A program made the translations under genes and the position numbers. Below are positions 26,032-33,742 of a stretch of 64,000 bases of DNA, piece by piece. The notes under the pieces were generated by a model that was not told the DNA's origin, made no database searches, and worked only from the letters and a program-made list of their open reading frames with translations. Within the stretch, counting starts at the first letter, position 1. Each line of letters starts with the position of its first letter. Source of the DNA: CBDCRK01 sp965220955 (GTDB taxonomy: Bacteria > Desulfobacterota > Binatia > Bin18 > CBDCRK01); NCBI GenBank assembly GCA_965220955.1, contig CBDCRK010000039.1:56122-120121 (forward strand), written 5' to 3'.

Positions 26032-26325
26032 TTAACGGGTGAGTTCTTCCTGTACAATGAACGGTCGCTTTTCGATCAGCGCAAGAAGCACACGTGCCGG
26101 TCCCTCCGGGCGCCGGCGGCCCTGCTCCCAATTCTTGAGAGTGCCAAGCGGAACGCCGATGCTCTTGGCAAAGGCCGGTTGCGACAGCCCCGTCTTGCTT
26201 CGAATGGCGGCCACGTTAGGCTCGGGCACCTTGACTTCATGCACCACAAAACCGTCGCGCTCGCCGTTCAAGTAGGCGCGGGCATCCTTCAGCCCGGCCA
26301 TGACCTTGTCGAATGCCTCGCTCAT
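26032..26325 (-). CDS. HTH-type antitoxin (HigA/NadS-like), partner toxin broken
   Basis: A 97-residue protein with an N-terminal helical toxin-binding part (MSEAFDKVMAGLKDARAYLN) and a Cro/CI HTH (NVAAIRSKTGLSQPAFAKSI then GVPLGTLKNWEQGRRRPEGP). Such antitoxins bind their own promoter and neutralise a RelE/HigB-type RNase encoded upstream. Its ATG overlaps the toxin remnant's stop (ATGA), and the ribosome site AGGAGG lies inside that remnant. The antitoxin is intact while the toxin gene has collapsed, so it is now an orphan. Confidence 0.82.
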   Translation of the reverse strand: MSEAFDKVMAGLKDARAYLNGERDGFVVHEVKVPEPNVAAIRSKTGLSQPAFAKSIGVPLGTLKNWEQGRRRPEGPARVLLALIEKRPFIVQEELTR

Positions 26326-26524
26326 TTGCGCCTCCTGTAATCTTCAACCATCTGCTTCGCGGCCTTGATCAACGCTGCTCGTTCTCGCGCGCTGAGATTT
26401 GCCTTCTGGTTCTTGGCAAAGACACCATATTGACGACCTCGACCCGCTCGGCGTCTGAGAGAATACCCGTGGCCGCCACGAGATATGCTGGTGTCTCGAC
26501 AACGGTTTGCAGACGGGAACTCAT
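26322..26524 (-). pseudogene. RelE/HigB-type toxin with internal deletion and frameshift
   Basis: The start MSSRLQTVVETPAYLVAATG, then ILSDAERVEVVN, matches the N terminus of the toxin usually paired with NadS-like antitoxins. Without the middle strands the reading jumps one frame to GVFAKNQKANLSARERAALI, then KAAKQMVEDYRRRK and stop, the correct C terminus. About 40-45 residues of the RNase core are missing. The ATGA coupling to the antitoxin is preserved. Confidence 0.8.
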
Positions 26525-26584
26525 GGCAAGAAGATAGACGCCAATGGCGCCGGTGTCAATGGCGCCTCCAACTTGATATCAACA

Positions 26585-26619
26585 CGCGCTGACGGCCGCC
26601 TGGTTGCCCGCTATCCGAG
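26585..26619 (+). repeat. Left copy of a ~35-bp direct repeat flanking the restriction enzyme locus
   Basis: CGCGCTGACGGCCGCCTGG and the following TTGCCCGCTATCCGAG match 30290-30324 except for a one-base indel and one or two substitutions. Both copies translate as GRLxARYPxS. The right copy runs into a protoporphyrinogen-oxidase-like fragment; the left one stops matching at once. Confidence 0.5.
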
Positions 26620-27085
26620 CTCGGCCACCACCGACTGTTTCATACATCCTCCTCCATCGGCGAATTATAGGCGAAATTAAGGCGAAAGTTCAACAAGGGG
26701 CTTACGCTCTTTCTGAGCCTTCCGTTGAAACCTCAGTTGGTCAAGGGCTATGGGGTTGGCGGAGTGTGTCAAGCTGGGGCAACAGGTTTTGTAAGCAGCT
26801 GATTCTTCTTGGCTTTTGGGCTTGGTGGGTGATGGGTGCGCGTCTTGCCACGTGTGGAGTTCGGTGGTAAAAGACGCGGAGTTGCATCAACTCCCCGGTG
26901 CTTGACGGGTACAGCGCTGTAGGTCATCGACGTACAGACTTGCCGTCTTGGCTCCACCCAGGAAGAAAGGCCGCATGCCAAACCGGCGCTTTGAAGCCGT
27001 GCTTCGGGTCGGTATCCGTTCCGACACCTGCGCCTCGCCAGGACCCTAAGTCTGCATCAGATAGCGGGGAGAAAAGACAGGACTG
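26620..27085. other. Upstream region of the restriction enzyme gene (about 465 bases), no gene seen
   Basis: No supported coding frame is found on either strand. A small perfect stem GGAGTTG-CAT-CAACTCC lies at about 26879-26895. No convincing promoter could be placed. The ATG at 27086 is preceded by AAAAGACAGGACTG, a weak ribosome site. The composition differs from flanking genes and could be former coding DNA. Confidence 0.35.
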
Positions 27086-30000
27086 ATGGATTCACTAAAA
27101 TCCTACTTTAATGCCCTCACGGGGCTGGATGTGTCCGAGGCGACCGAGCACACCTTACGCGGGCCGCTGGAAAACCTGCTCAGGGCCGTGATTGCCGCTG
27201 AGAATCCGGCCATCAGCCTTATCCACGAACCCAAGCGAGACAAGGACGGGCTGGGCGCGCCGGATTTCAAATTCAAGCGGCATGAAGCGATTGTCGGCTA
27301 CCTGGAAAGCAAGAATACCGGCGAATCCTTGGACGCTGTTCTGAAAACCCCTCAAATCGCCAAGTACAAAAAGCTTTCCGGCAACATCATCCTGACCAAC
27401 TATCTGGAATGGGTCTGGTTGAAGGACGGCCACAGCACCAAGCGGGAAACACTCTGCTACCCCAGCGACGTAGGCAACCGTAAGGCGCGACTCGACCCGG
27501 ATAAGGCGGACAAAGTAGCCGGGCTGATTGCCAGTTTCCTGTCTACACCACCAGAGAAGTTGGGAAACGCCAAAAAGCTGTCTACCGCCCTGTCCGTGCG
27601 CTGTCATGACCTGCGCGATTTCCTGTTAGAAGAACTGGAACGGCAGGACAAGGAGCACCGGGAAGGCCGGCTCTACGGTCTGTACAATGTGTTCAGGCAA
27701 GACGTGTTCCATGCACTGGAACTCAAGGAGTTTGCCGACGCCTTCGCCCAAACGCTCGGCTACGGCCTGTTCCTGGCAAAACTCAACGCCGGGGAGCAGA
27801 CCGCAGTGACGCTGCAAAACGCCAAGAACTATATCCCTGTCAATTTCGAGTTGATCCGTGAGTTGGTAGACTTCCTGGACGAACTGGAACGGGACGAGTA
27901 CCGGGGCATCAAATGGCTGGTGGAAGAGATCCTCAGCATCATGAACACGCTGGACCTGGCCGCTATTCACGAAGACCTCGCCTTCACCAAGCGACAAGGC
28001 AGGTTCTTTTCTCCCACCGAGGAAGAACGGCTGCTATTCGCCACAGACCCGTATGTGTATTTCTACGAGGATTTTCTCAAAGCCTACGACCAGGCCACCC
28101 GCAAGGCGCGCGGCGTCTATTACACCCCGCCGCCGGTCGTGAATTTCATCATCCGAGCCGTGAACGACATCCTCAAAGACACCTTCGGCATCCGCCACGG
28201 GCTGGCCGACCGCAGGCGTGTGACCGTGCTGGACTTTGCCACCGGCACGGGGACCTTTCTGCTTGAAGTGCTGCAACAGATATTCGGGACGGTATCCGAA
28301 GGCGTCCGCGCCCAGGTCGTGAAAGAGCATGTGCTGAAAAACCTGTACGGCTTTGAATACCTGATTGCGCCGTACACGGTCGCCCATCTGAAGCTGTCGC
28401 AATTTCTCCTCGACAAAGGCTATGCCATGCGGCCCGGCGAACGGTTAAAAATCTACCTCACCAACACCCTGGAACCCATAGAGCCGCAGGCCAATTTCCT
28501 GTTGCCAGCCCTGTCGCGGGAAGTAGAGGAAGCCCAGCAGATCAAGGACAGGCCCATTCTGGTGATTACTGGTAACCCGCCGTACTCCGGCCATTCCAAG
28601 AACACCGGCGCATGGATTACGAAGTTAATCGACACCTACAAAACGGTGGACGGTAAACCGTTAGGCGAGAAGAACCCCAAGTGGCTGCAAGACGATTATG
28701 TGAAATTCATCCGCTTCGCCCAATGGAAGATGGAACAGGTAGAGGAAGGCGTTGTCGGTATCATCACCAACCATTCCTTTTTGGACAATCCAACCTTCCG
28801 GGGTATGCGTCAATCCTTGATGCAGACCTTCAATCGGATGTACATGCTCGACCTGCACGGCAACACGAAGAAGAAAGAAAAAACGCCAGAGGGCGGCAAG
28901 GACGAGAACGTGTTCGACATCGAGCAGGGCGTGGCGGTTTCTCTGCTGGTGAAAAAGAAAGGACTATCGCGGGCCGTATATCACGCCGACCTGTGGGGAA
29001 CACGCAAGGAGAAATATCGAGCGCTGCTTGAAGCTGAAAAGGACTCCATGGAATGGCAGGAGTTACAGCCTTCCACGCCCTTCTATCTGTTCATTCCGCA
29101 GGATGAGGCATTGCGGGAGGAATACGAACAGGGCTGGAATGTGACGGAGATTTTTATTGTGAATAACTCCGGCATTGTGAGCAAAAGAGATACAATTGCC
29201 TTTCACTTTGAAAAAGAAGACTTGTATAAAGTGCTGGATGATTTCTACGTTCTTGAAGAACGAGCGCTCAGAGAAAAATACAATTTCAGAGACAGCAGGG
29301 ACGGCAAGATAAGTTTTGTGAAGAAACATATTCGAGATTACGGAATCAAGAATGAATACATACGCCTCTGTCTGTACAGACCTTTCGACTCCAGATGGAC
29401 TTACCATACGGATAAATCAAAGGGCTTCTTAGGCTGGCCCGTTTACGACATTATGCGTCATATGTTTTCAGAAGAAAATTTCGGCTTATGTGTATCAAAG
29501 GGAAAAGAAGTCTCTGGCAAATGGGAACACGTTTTTTGCACTGACCGGATTATTCAGCATCATGCCGTGTCGCTCAAAGAAGTAAATTATCTTTCTCCCC
29601 TCTATCTCTATGCGCCGCTGGAAGGAGAGAAAATCAAGGGCGGCCTGTTCGAGGCAGCCGACCCATTCGAGGGCAAGGAGCGGATTGAGAACTTCAGCTC
29701 GCAATTCCGGGCGTTTGTGGACAAGAAGTACAAGCACCGCTACAGCCCCGAAGACATCCTTGGCTATATCTACGCCGTGCTGCACAGCCCGACCTACCGC
29801 TCGAAATACCTTGACTTCCTGAAGATCGACTTCCCGCGCATTCCGTTCGTCAATCGGCGTAAGACGTTCGAGGCATTATCCGCTCTCGGTTGGGAGTTGG
29901 TGCAGGCGCATTTGCTCAAAGCCATCCCGCAATCGTTGAAAGTAGAGCCTACCCCCGGCGACTTCACCGTAGAAAAACCCGCCTACGACCCGCAACACGA

Positions 30001-30217
30001 GCGGCTGCATATCAATAAGACGCAGTATTTCTCTCCCGTGCCGCAAGACGTGTGGGAGTTTCACATCGGCGGCTATCAGGTGCTCGACAAATACCTCACA
30101 TCCCGCATAGGCCGCACCCTGACTCTGGATGAAATCGAGGATATCCAGAATGTGGTCAGCGCCTTGCGCTTCACCATTGACCAGATGCAGCGCATTGAGG
30201 AGTGCTGGAGGCTGTGA
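27086..30217 (+). CDS. Type IIG / type ISP-like restriction-modification enzyme (fused nuclease, N6-adenine methyltransferase, specificity domain)
   Basis: A 1043-residue single-chain enzyme. The N-terminal PD-(D/E)xK nuclease has Asp60 (GAPDFKF) and Glu74-Ser-Lys76 (GYLESKN). A helical connector leads to the gamma-type adenine MTase, with SAM motif LDFATGTGTFLLEVL near residue 382 and the NPPY catalytic motif near 497. The ISP-type C-terminal target-recognition module has LCLYRPFDSRWTYHTDK near 760. It lacks the SF2 helicase of full type ISP enzymes, so it is predicted to cut near its site like type IIG. The gene is intact and stands alone. The target-recognition part (29,130-29,600) looks more AT-rich than the rest. 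Confidence 0.88.
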   Translation: MDSLKSYFNALTGLDVSEATEHTLRGPLENLLRAVIAAENPAISLIHEPKRDKDGLGAPDFKFKRHEAIVGYLESKNTGESLDAVLKTPQIAKYKKLSGNIILTNYLEWVWLKDGHSTKRETLCYPSDVGNRKARLDPDKADKVAGLIASFLSTPPEKLGNAKKLSTALSVRCHDLRDFLLEELERQDKEHREGRLYGLYNVFRQDVFHALELKEFADAFAQTLGYGLFLAKLNAGEQTAVTLQNAKNYIPVNFELIRELVDFLDELERDEYRGIKWLVEEILSIMNTLDLAAIHEDLAFTKRQGRFFSPTEEERLLFATDPYVYFYEDFLKAYDQATRKARGVYYTPPPVVNFIIRAVNDILKDTFGIRHGLADRRRVTVLDFATGTGTFLLEVLQQIFGTVSEGVRAQVVKEHVLKNLYGFEYLIAPYTVAHLKLSQFLLDKGYAMRPGERLKIYLTNTLEPIEPQANFLLPALSREVEEAQQIKDRPILVITGNPPYSGHSKNTGAWITKLIDTYKTVDGKPLGEKNPKWLQDDYVKFIRFAQWKMEQVEEGVVGIITNHSFLDNPTFRGMRQSLMQTFNRMYMLDLHGNTKKKEKTPEGGKDENVFDIEQGVAVSLLVKKKGLSRAVYHADLWGTRKEKYRALLEAEKDSMEWQELQPSTPFYLFIPQDEALREEYEQGWNVTEIFIVNNSGIVSKRDTIAFHFEKEDLYKVLDDFYVLEERALREKYNFRDSRDGKISFVKKHIRDYGIKNEYIRLCLYRPFDSRWTYHTDKSKGFLGWPVYDIMRHMFSEENFGLCVSKGKEVSGKWEHVFCTDRIIQHHAVSLKEVNYLSPLYLYAPLEGEKIKGGLFEAADPFEGKERIENFSSQFRAFVDKKYKHRYSPEDILGYIYAVLHSPTYRSKYLDFLKIDFPRIPFVNRRKTFEALSALGWELVQAHLLKAIPQSLKVEPTPGDFTVEKPAYDPQHERLHINKTQYFSPVPQDVWEFHIGGYQVLDKYLTSRIGRTLTLDEIEDIQNVVSALRFTIDQMQRIEECWRL

Positions 30218-30230
30218 GTGGCGTATCCCC

Positions 30231-30260
30231 GTAGGTCGGATTAGCGTAGCGTAATCCGAA
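30231..30260. repeat. Short palindromic repeat (TCGGATTA...TAATCCGA)
   Basis: The stem TCGGATTA (30236-30243) with TAATCCGA (30252-30259) encloses GCGTAGCG. The wording GTAGGTCGGATTAGCGTAGC is a familiar dispersed intergenic repeat in many bacterial genomes. It sits directly after the restriction gene and could also serve as its terminator. Confidence 0.55.
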
Positions 30261-30288
30261 TTCCACTCCGTTCCATCCAGGCTCCATT

Positions 30289-30548
30289 ACGCGCTGACTG
30301 GCCGCCTGATTGCCCGCTATCCGAATTCCATGCCCCAGTATCTGGTCGGCCATCTTGAGCGGGTGTCAGCAATTGAACACCGGCTAGCGACCCACCCCGG
30401 CTTGGCCTTAGCCGGAAATGCCTATCGTGGGGTTGGCATTGCGGATTGTGTGCGTAGCGGGGAAGCCGCCGCCCAAGGCGTCTTGGATCGGCTCAGTCCT
30501 GTACCGCCACAAGCCTACGGTTCTCCATCTGGCTCACCCGGTGGGTGA
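30289..30548 (+). pseudogene. Protoporphyrinogen oxidase (HemG/HemY-like) C-terminal fragment
   Basis: The frame reads YPNSMPQYLVGHLERVSAIE, then HPGLALAGNAYRGVGIADCV and RSGEAAAQGVL. These are the FAD-binding C-terminal signatures of protoporphyrinogen oxidase (GNxYRGVGIxDCV...A). Only about 70 residues of a roughly 460-residue flavoprotein remain. Its first 12 codons are duplicated at 26585, so the restriction locus may have been inserted within this gene. Confidence 0.65.
30290..30324 (+). repeat. Right copy of the ~35-bp direct repeat flanking the restriction enzyme locus
   Basis: Partner of 26585-26619. This copy is continuous with the HemG/HemY-like fragment, so it represents the original sequence, and the left copy would be the other side of an insertion or duplication. 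Confidence 0.5.
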
Positions 30549-30686
30549 CACGCTGATCTGGCGTGCGAATTCTGTGGGCGTGACGCCTCAATACATATCT
30601 GGAGCGACGTTAGAGCAGGGAGTTGAGGTCTCCGAGAATGATGTGTAATATTCATACACACACTTATGGAGGGAGAGACGTGTGCT

Positions 30687-30962
30687 ATGGCCAGAGTTCA
30701 GCTAGTGATTACCGATGAGGACCGCGATCGGTTTGTCCATCAGGCGCGAAGAGAGGGTATGACGCTGAGCGCATGGCTGAGGACCGCTGCCCGTGAGCGA
30801 CTTGAAGAACAGCAGCGGTCCGACCCTTTCGATTCGCCAGCAGACCTCGAAGACTTCTTTCGCGGGTGCGACGCGTTGGAGGGTCCCACGCCAGAACCGG
30901 ATTGGGTCGAGCACTTGGATGTAATCGATGAGTCGCGTAGACGTGGAGCGTCCAACACGTGA
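30687..30962 (+). CDS. VapB-like antitoxin (ribbon-helix-helix type)
   Basis: A 91-residue protein beginning MARVQLVITDEDRDRFVHQA, then EGMTLSAWLRTAARERLEEQ. This is a short strand followed by two helices, as in RHH DNA-binding antitoxins. An acidic tail (PEPDWVEHLDVIDESRR) probably covers the toxin. Its stop overlaps the PIN-toxin start by 4 bases, so translation is coupled. An in-frame ATG at 30666 is an alternative start; GGAGGGAGAG lies between the two. A near-palindromic GTGTAATATTCATACACAC just upstream is a candidate operator. Confidence 0.75.
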   Translation: MARVQLVITDEDRDRFVHQARREGMTLSAWLRTAARERLEEQQRSDPFDSPADLEDFFRGCDALEGPTPEPDWVEHLDVIDESRRRGASNT

Positions 30963-31363
30963 TCTTTGTCGACACTAACGTCTTTATGTACGCAGTCGGA
31001 CGACCGCACCCGCTTCGGGGTCCCGCACGGGAGTTCTTCGTCGAGTGTAACCGGAATCGCACCCCGCTTTGTACCTCGGCGGAGGTCCTGCAGGAGTTGG
31101 TGCATGCCTATCTGCCGGTCGCAAGACTACAGACGCTCGACTCGGCGATGGCGCTGATCGTTCGGTCCCGTGTGGCAGTGTGGCCGCTGGAAGAGGAGGA
31201 TGTCACACTGGCTCGCCAACTCCACGAACAGTATCCCACGCTGGGAGCCCGAGACCTCTGCCATCTCGCAAGCTGCCGCCGACGCAACGTGGGCGAGGTT
31301 AAGACCTTCGATCAAGCCCTGCATGCCGTCGTCGGGGAGACGCCACCAAGGGCGAAAGGGTAA
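30959..31363 (+). CDS. PIN-domain toxin (VapC-like)
   Basis: A 134-residue PIN RNase. Acidic residues are Asp5 (MIFVDTNVFMYAVG), Glu42 (SAEVLQELVHA), Asp98 (GARDLCHLAS) and Asp117 (VKTFDQALHAV), all in place, so a working Mg-dependent ribonuclease toxin is expected. It is translationally coupled to the RHH antitoxin. Its 3' end overlaps the decayed GFA-type remnant on the other strand, suggesting the module was inserted there. Confidence 0.85.
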   Translation: MIFVDTNVFMYAVGRPHPLRGPAREFFVECNRNRTPLCTSAEVLQELVHAYLPVARLQTLDSAMALIVRSRVAVWPLEEEDVTLARQLHEQYPTLGARDLCHLASCRRRNVGEVKTFDQALHAVVGETPPRAKG

Positions 31364-31567
31364 GCGGTGTCTTCATGAACCGGGTAGCCGTGGTGCTCGT
31401 ATTCTAAAAGGTTGAGTCGGGCGTAGGTGTTGGCGGCGGCGCTGGCCTCGCCTTCGTGGAGATGGTAGGACACCAGGTCGCCCTGCTCGGTGAAAATGGG
31501 GTCGGGCTTGCTCGGCACTACACTCGTAACGAATCGCGCTACAGGCGCAGCCTCCGGTAAATGGCAT
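31354..31567 (-). pseudogene. Mosaic remnant: GFA-domain N terminus followed by an unrelated segment
   Basis: From the ATG at 31567 (AGAGGAG upstream) the frame starts MPFTGGCACSAIRYECSAEQ, a GFA/CENP-V zinc-protein start. It then loses the family pattern. A second frame reads KPDPIFTEQGDLVSYHLHEG, ASAAANTYARLNLLEYEHHG and DTAYPF, which looks like real protein of an unidentified family. The junction is near 31515. Neither part is complete. Confidence 0.5.
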
Positions 31568-31677
31568 AGCTATTCTCCTCTTGGTGTACTCTCCTGGCAT
31601 CTTGGCCTTTGACACAAACCCCTTTCCCCAATATGAAGAGAGAGGCCCACTACGTTTAAGATCGAAGGAGTAGCAGC

Positions 31678-32796
31678 ATGCGCGTTATTGATGGTGATAG
31701 TCACTTCATGGAACCGCTCGATCTGTATGTCCGGTACATTGACCCGGCCTTTCGTGACCGGGCTATGCGGATTGAGAATGACGCGGCCAGCGGCAAAGCC
31801 ACGATTTTAGTGGACGGTCGGCCGCTAAAGCTGGTCAATGCCAACGATCTGCTGGCTGCAGTGGTGGCCTACGGCCAAAAAGAGGCCGGACAAGATGTGA
31901 GCAATTTTGATCAGTACTTGGCCCTGAGCCCGGACTGGCAGAACATGGACAAACGGGTGGCGTTCTTGGATGCCGAAGGCATTCAGGCCCAGATCATCTA
32001 TCCCACCCTGGGCCTGTTGTGGGAGGGCACGGTGGGCGACCCGGTGTTCGCCGACGCGCTGTGCCGGGCCTATAACACCTGGGCGTTTGAGCTGTGTAGC
32101 GATCATGCTGATCGACTGTTTCCGGCCGCCCATATCTCCCTGCGGGACGCCGAGCTGGCGGTGCGGGAACTCAAGCGGGTGGCCAAGCTCGGCTGTCGCA
32201 CCATCTTTGTTGCCGCCGCGCCGGTCAACGGCCACAGCCTCGGCCATCCGGACCTCGATCCGATTTGGGCTGCGGTGCAGGACTTGGACCTCAGCGTCGG
32301 CATCCACCTGACCGGCCACCGGCACTCTACCGGGCGGCAGTGGTACCGTGATCGTGACCCGGGCATGATGTTTGTGACCATGAATCTGATTCAAGACCCG
32401 CGTATGGCGCTCACCACTCTGGTCTATGACGGGGTCTTAGAGCGCTTTCCGCGTCTGCGGGTGGCAACCATTGAGGCCATGGTTGGCTGGATCGGTGAGT
32501 GGTTGGAGCGGCTCGACTATTGCTACAAGTACATGGGCCATACCTCGCAGATGAAACGTCCGGCCTCGGAATACTTTGCGCGCAATATCTGGATCAACGG
32601 TGATCCTGAAGAGAAAATGTTTCCCTTGATTGTCGAGTTTGCCGGCGATGAAAAGTTTTTTGTTGGCTCCGACTATCCGCACGCCGAGGGCTTTGTCGAG
32701 CCAGTCAAGAAGGCGCGTGAGACCTTGTCGTCGTTGCCGAGTGAGTCGGTGGACAAGATCCTGGGCGGCAATGCCGGGCGATTTTTTGGGATTTAA
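31678..32796 (+). CDS. Amidohydrolase (ACMSD-like TIM-barrel) family protein, second copy
   Basis: A 372-residue paralogue of the gene at 21221. The first metal motif is VIDGDSHFMEPLDL, then LDAEGIQAQIIYPTLGLLWE, GIHLTGHRH and FVGSDYPHAEG with the catalytic Asp. The two share layout throughout but are clearly diverged, suggesting different substrates. GAAGGAG lies upstream of the ATG. It stands alone between accessory toxin-antitoxin modules. Confidence 0.85.
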   Translation: MRVIDGDSHFMEPLDLYVRYIDPAFRDRAMRIENDAASGKATILVDGRPLKLVNANDLLAAVVAYGQKEAGQDVSNFDQYLALSPDWQNMDKRVAFLDAEGIQAQIIYPTLGLLWEGTVGDPVFADALCRAYNTWAFELCSDHADRLFPAAHISLRDAELAVRELKRVAKLGCRTIFVAAAPVNGHSLGHPDLDPIWAAVQDLDLSVGIHLTGHRHSTGRQWYRDRDPGMMFVTMNLIQDPRMALTTLVYDGVLERFPRLRVATIEAMVGWIGEWLERLDYCYKYMGHTSQMKRPASEYFARNIWINGDPEEKMFPLIVEFAGDEKFFVGSDYPHAEGFVEPVKKARETLSSLPSESVDKILGGNAGRFFGI

Positions 32797-32799
32797 AGC

Positions 32800-32834
32800 G
32801 ATGTAGCCCGGATGAAGTGTAAGGAAATCCGGGG
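32800..32834. repeat. Short palindromic repeat (CCCGGAT...ATCCGGG)
   Basis: CCCGGAT (32807-32813) pairs with ATCCGGG (32827-32833). The wording GTAGCCCGGATGAAG is a common dispersed intergenic element. It follows the amidohydrolase stop directly and may act as a terminator. Confidence 0.5.
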
Positions 32835-32876
32835 TTCTAACGGACGCCTCTACCCCATTTGCAAGACTTTCTAGGC

Positions 32877-32997
32877 TTAAAGGGTTTCCAGACCCAGATG
32901 CTTCTTGATTGGATCAAAGTCCCTATCAGAATGAAGCAGGGTATGCTTGTTCTCCAGGCAAAAGGTTGCGATCAGCATGTCGGTCGACAACGATCAT
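32877..32997 (-). pseudogene. VapC-type PIN toxin with large internal deletion
   Basis: The start MIVVD (ATG at 32997, overlapping the antitoxin stop as ATGA) is that of a VapC. After five codons the sequence jumps, in another frame, to MLIATFCLENKHTLLHSDRD, then FDPIKKHLGLETL and stop, the C-terminal part of the same family. About 90 internal residues are gone. The shared CGAC at the junction suggests recombination between short repeats. No toxin can be made. Confidence 0.8.
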
Positions 32998-33188
32998 CGG
33001 TCGCGTCGCCTCTCATCAAGCGAGCCCTCCCAACGCAGCTTTCCGCGCAGCCGTCGGAGTTGCCCTTGCGCCCGGGTTCGCACGAGCAGGCGCAACCCTT
33101 CCTCCACAGCGGCCTTCTTGGTCTTGAATCCGCCCGCCTTCAATGCCTCTGCCATCAGGCGGTCATCGATCTCAACGTTGGTACGCAT
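32994..33188 (-). CDS. VapB-type antitoxin (DUF2191-like), orphaned
   Basis: A 64-residue antitoxin: MRTNVEIDDRLMAEALKAGG, then FKTKKAAVEEGLRLLVRTRA. This is the DUF2191/VapB pattern of an RHH strand with two helices and a basic C-terminal tail. The ATG at 33188 fits the family start; the upstream in-frame start at 33215 adds nine unrelated residues. Its coupled VapC has lost its core, so this is an antitoxin without a toxin. Confidence 0.8.
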   Translation of the reverse strand: MRTNVEIDDRLMAEALKAGGFKTKKAAVEEGLRLLVRTRAQGQLRRLRGKLRWEGSLDERRRDR

Positions 33189-33303
33189 CGCAACCTCGTA
33201 TGTGCATAATTTCAAGAATCATACACACGACCAGAAGCTGACAGCTCCTTAGCCAGCTCTGTCATCACTACCAACGCCCTGACTTGACTCTTTGACTGTC
33301 AGC

Positions 33304-33346
33304 CTCATAACCTCGAGGTCCTAGGTTCAAATCCTAGCTTCGCAAC
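33304..33346 (+). other. tRNA 3' fragment (CAT anticodon loop to acceptor), attachment-site-like
   Basis: The sequence has a canonical anticodon loop CTCATAA (33304-33310), a variable region, a perfect T-arm (CTAGG-TTCAAAT-CCTAG, 33321-33337) and an acceptor 3' strand CTTCGCA ending AAC. The 5' half (D arm and matching acceptor strand) is absent, and the anticodon stem does not pair. Integrating elements that use tRNA 3' ends leave exactly such fragments, so this is probably an att remnant. No CCA is encoded. Confidence 0.65.
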
Positions 33347-33350
33347 TTAA

Positions 33351-33385
33351 AAAAGCCCTGAAGTTTCAATGACTTCGGGGCTTTT
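33351..33385 (+). terminator. Intrinsic terminator after the tRNA fragment
   Basis: AAAAGCCCTGAAG (33351-33363) pairs with CTTCGGGGCTTTT (33373-33385) with one G-T wobble, a 13-bp stem flanked by A and T runs. It was probably carried along with the tRNA 3' end. Confidence 0.75.
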
Positions 33386-33742
33386 CCCGCCTCGCCCAGG
33401 CCGCCTCCCAAGTCATTTGCTAACGGTTTGCTAATGGAATTTGCAAAAGAGCGCGGTAACCAGAGGCTGGTCAGCAGCTCCGGACGTGTGGGACGAGGTA
33501 TTATTTCGATAGGATCCGAGGGCCTCGCAGGGGCGAAATGATCTATCGGGGGCTCGATTTGGCCTGACGACCACGGAGTGACATCGTGAGCCCCTTGCAA
33601 GACCGGTAGTGCATCAGTTTGAAAAAGCGGGATGCCCTAGTTCTCCTCTGGTGTCGGCAACAGGGTGTGGAGTCTCCGCAATCGCCAGAGGATACGCCAC
33701 CCTATCACGACCCCCACGATCAGCAGTTCGAGAGAACATCTT
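33386..33742. other. Stretch without a supported gene next to the att-like tRNA fragment
   Basis: A minus-strand frame (33334-33600) ends in KAPKSLKLQGFFKLRS by reading into the tRNA fragment, as integrase or cargo genes next to an att site sometimes do, but I see no integrase motif (no R-H-R-Y). The rest shows nothing recognisable. Confidence 0.35.

Noticed and set aside
33304..33346. Complete tRNA gene
   Set aside because: The acceptor 5' strand and D arm are missing and the anticodon stem does not pair; only the 3' half is recognisable.
33334..33600. Integrase gene next to the att-like site
   Set aside because: No R-H-R-Y tyrosine recombinase residues are visible; the frame is open only by chance into the tRNA fragment.
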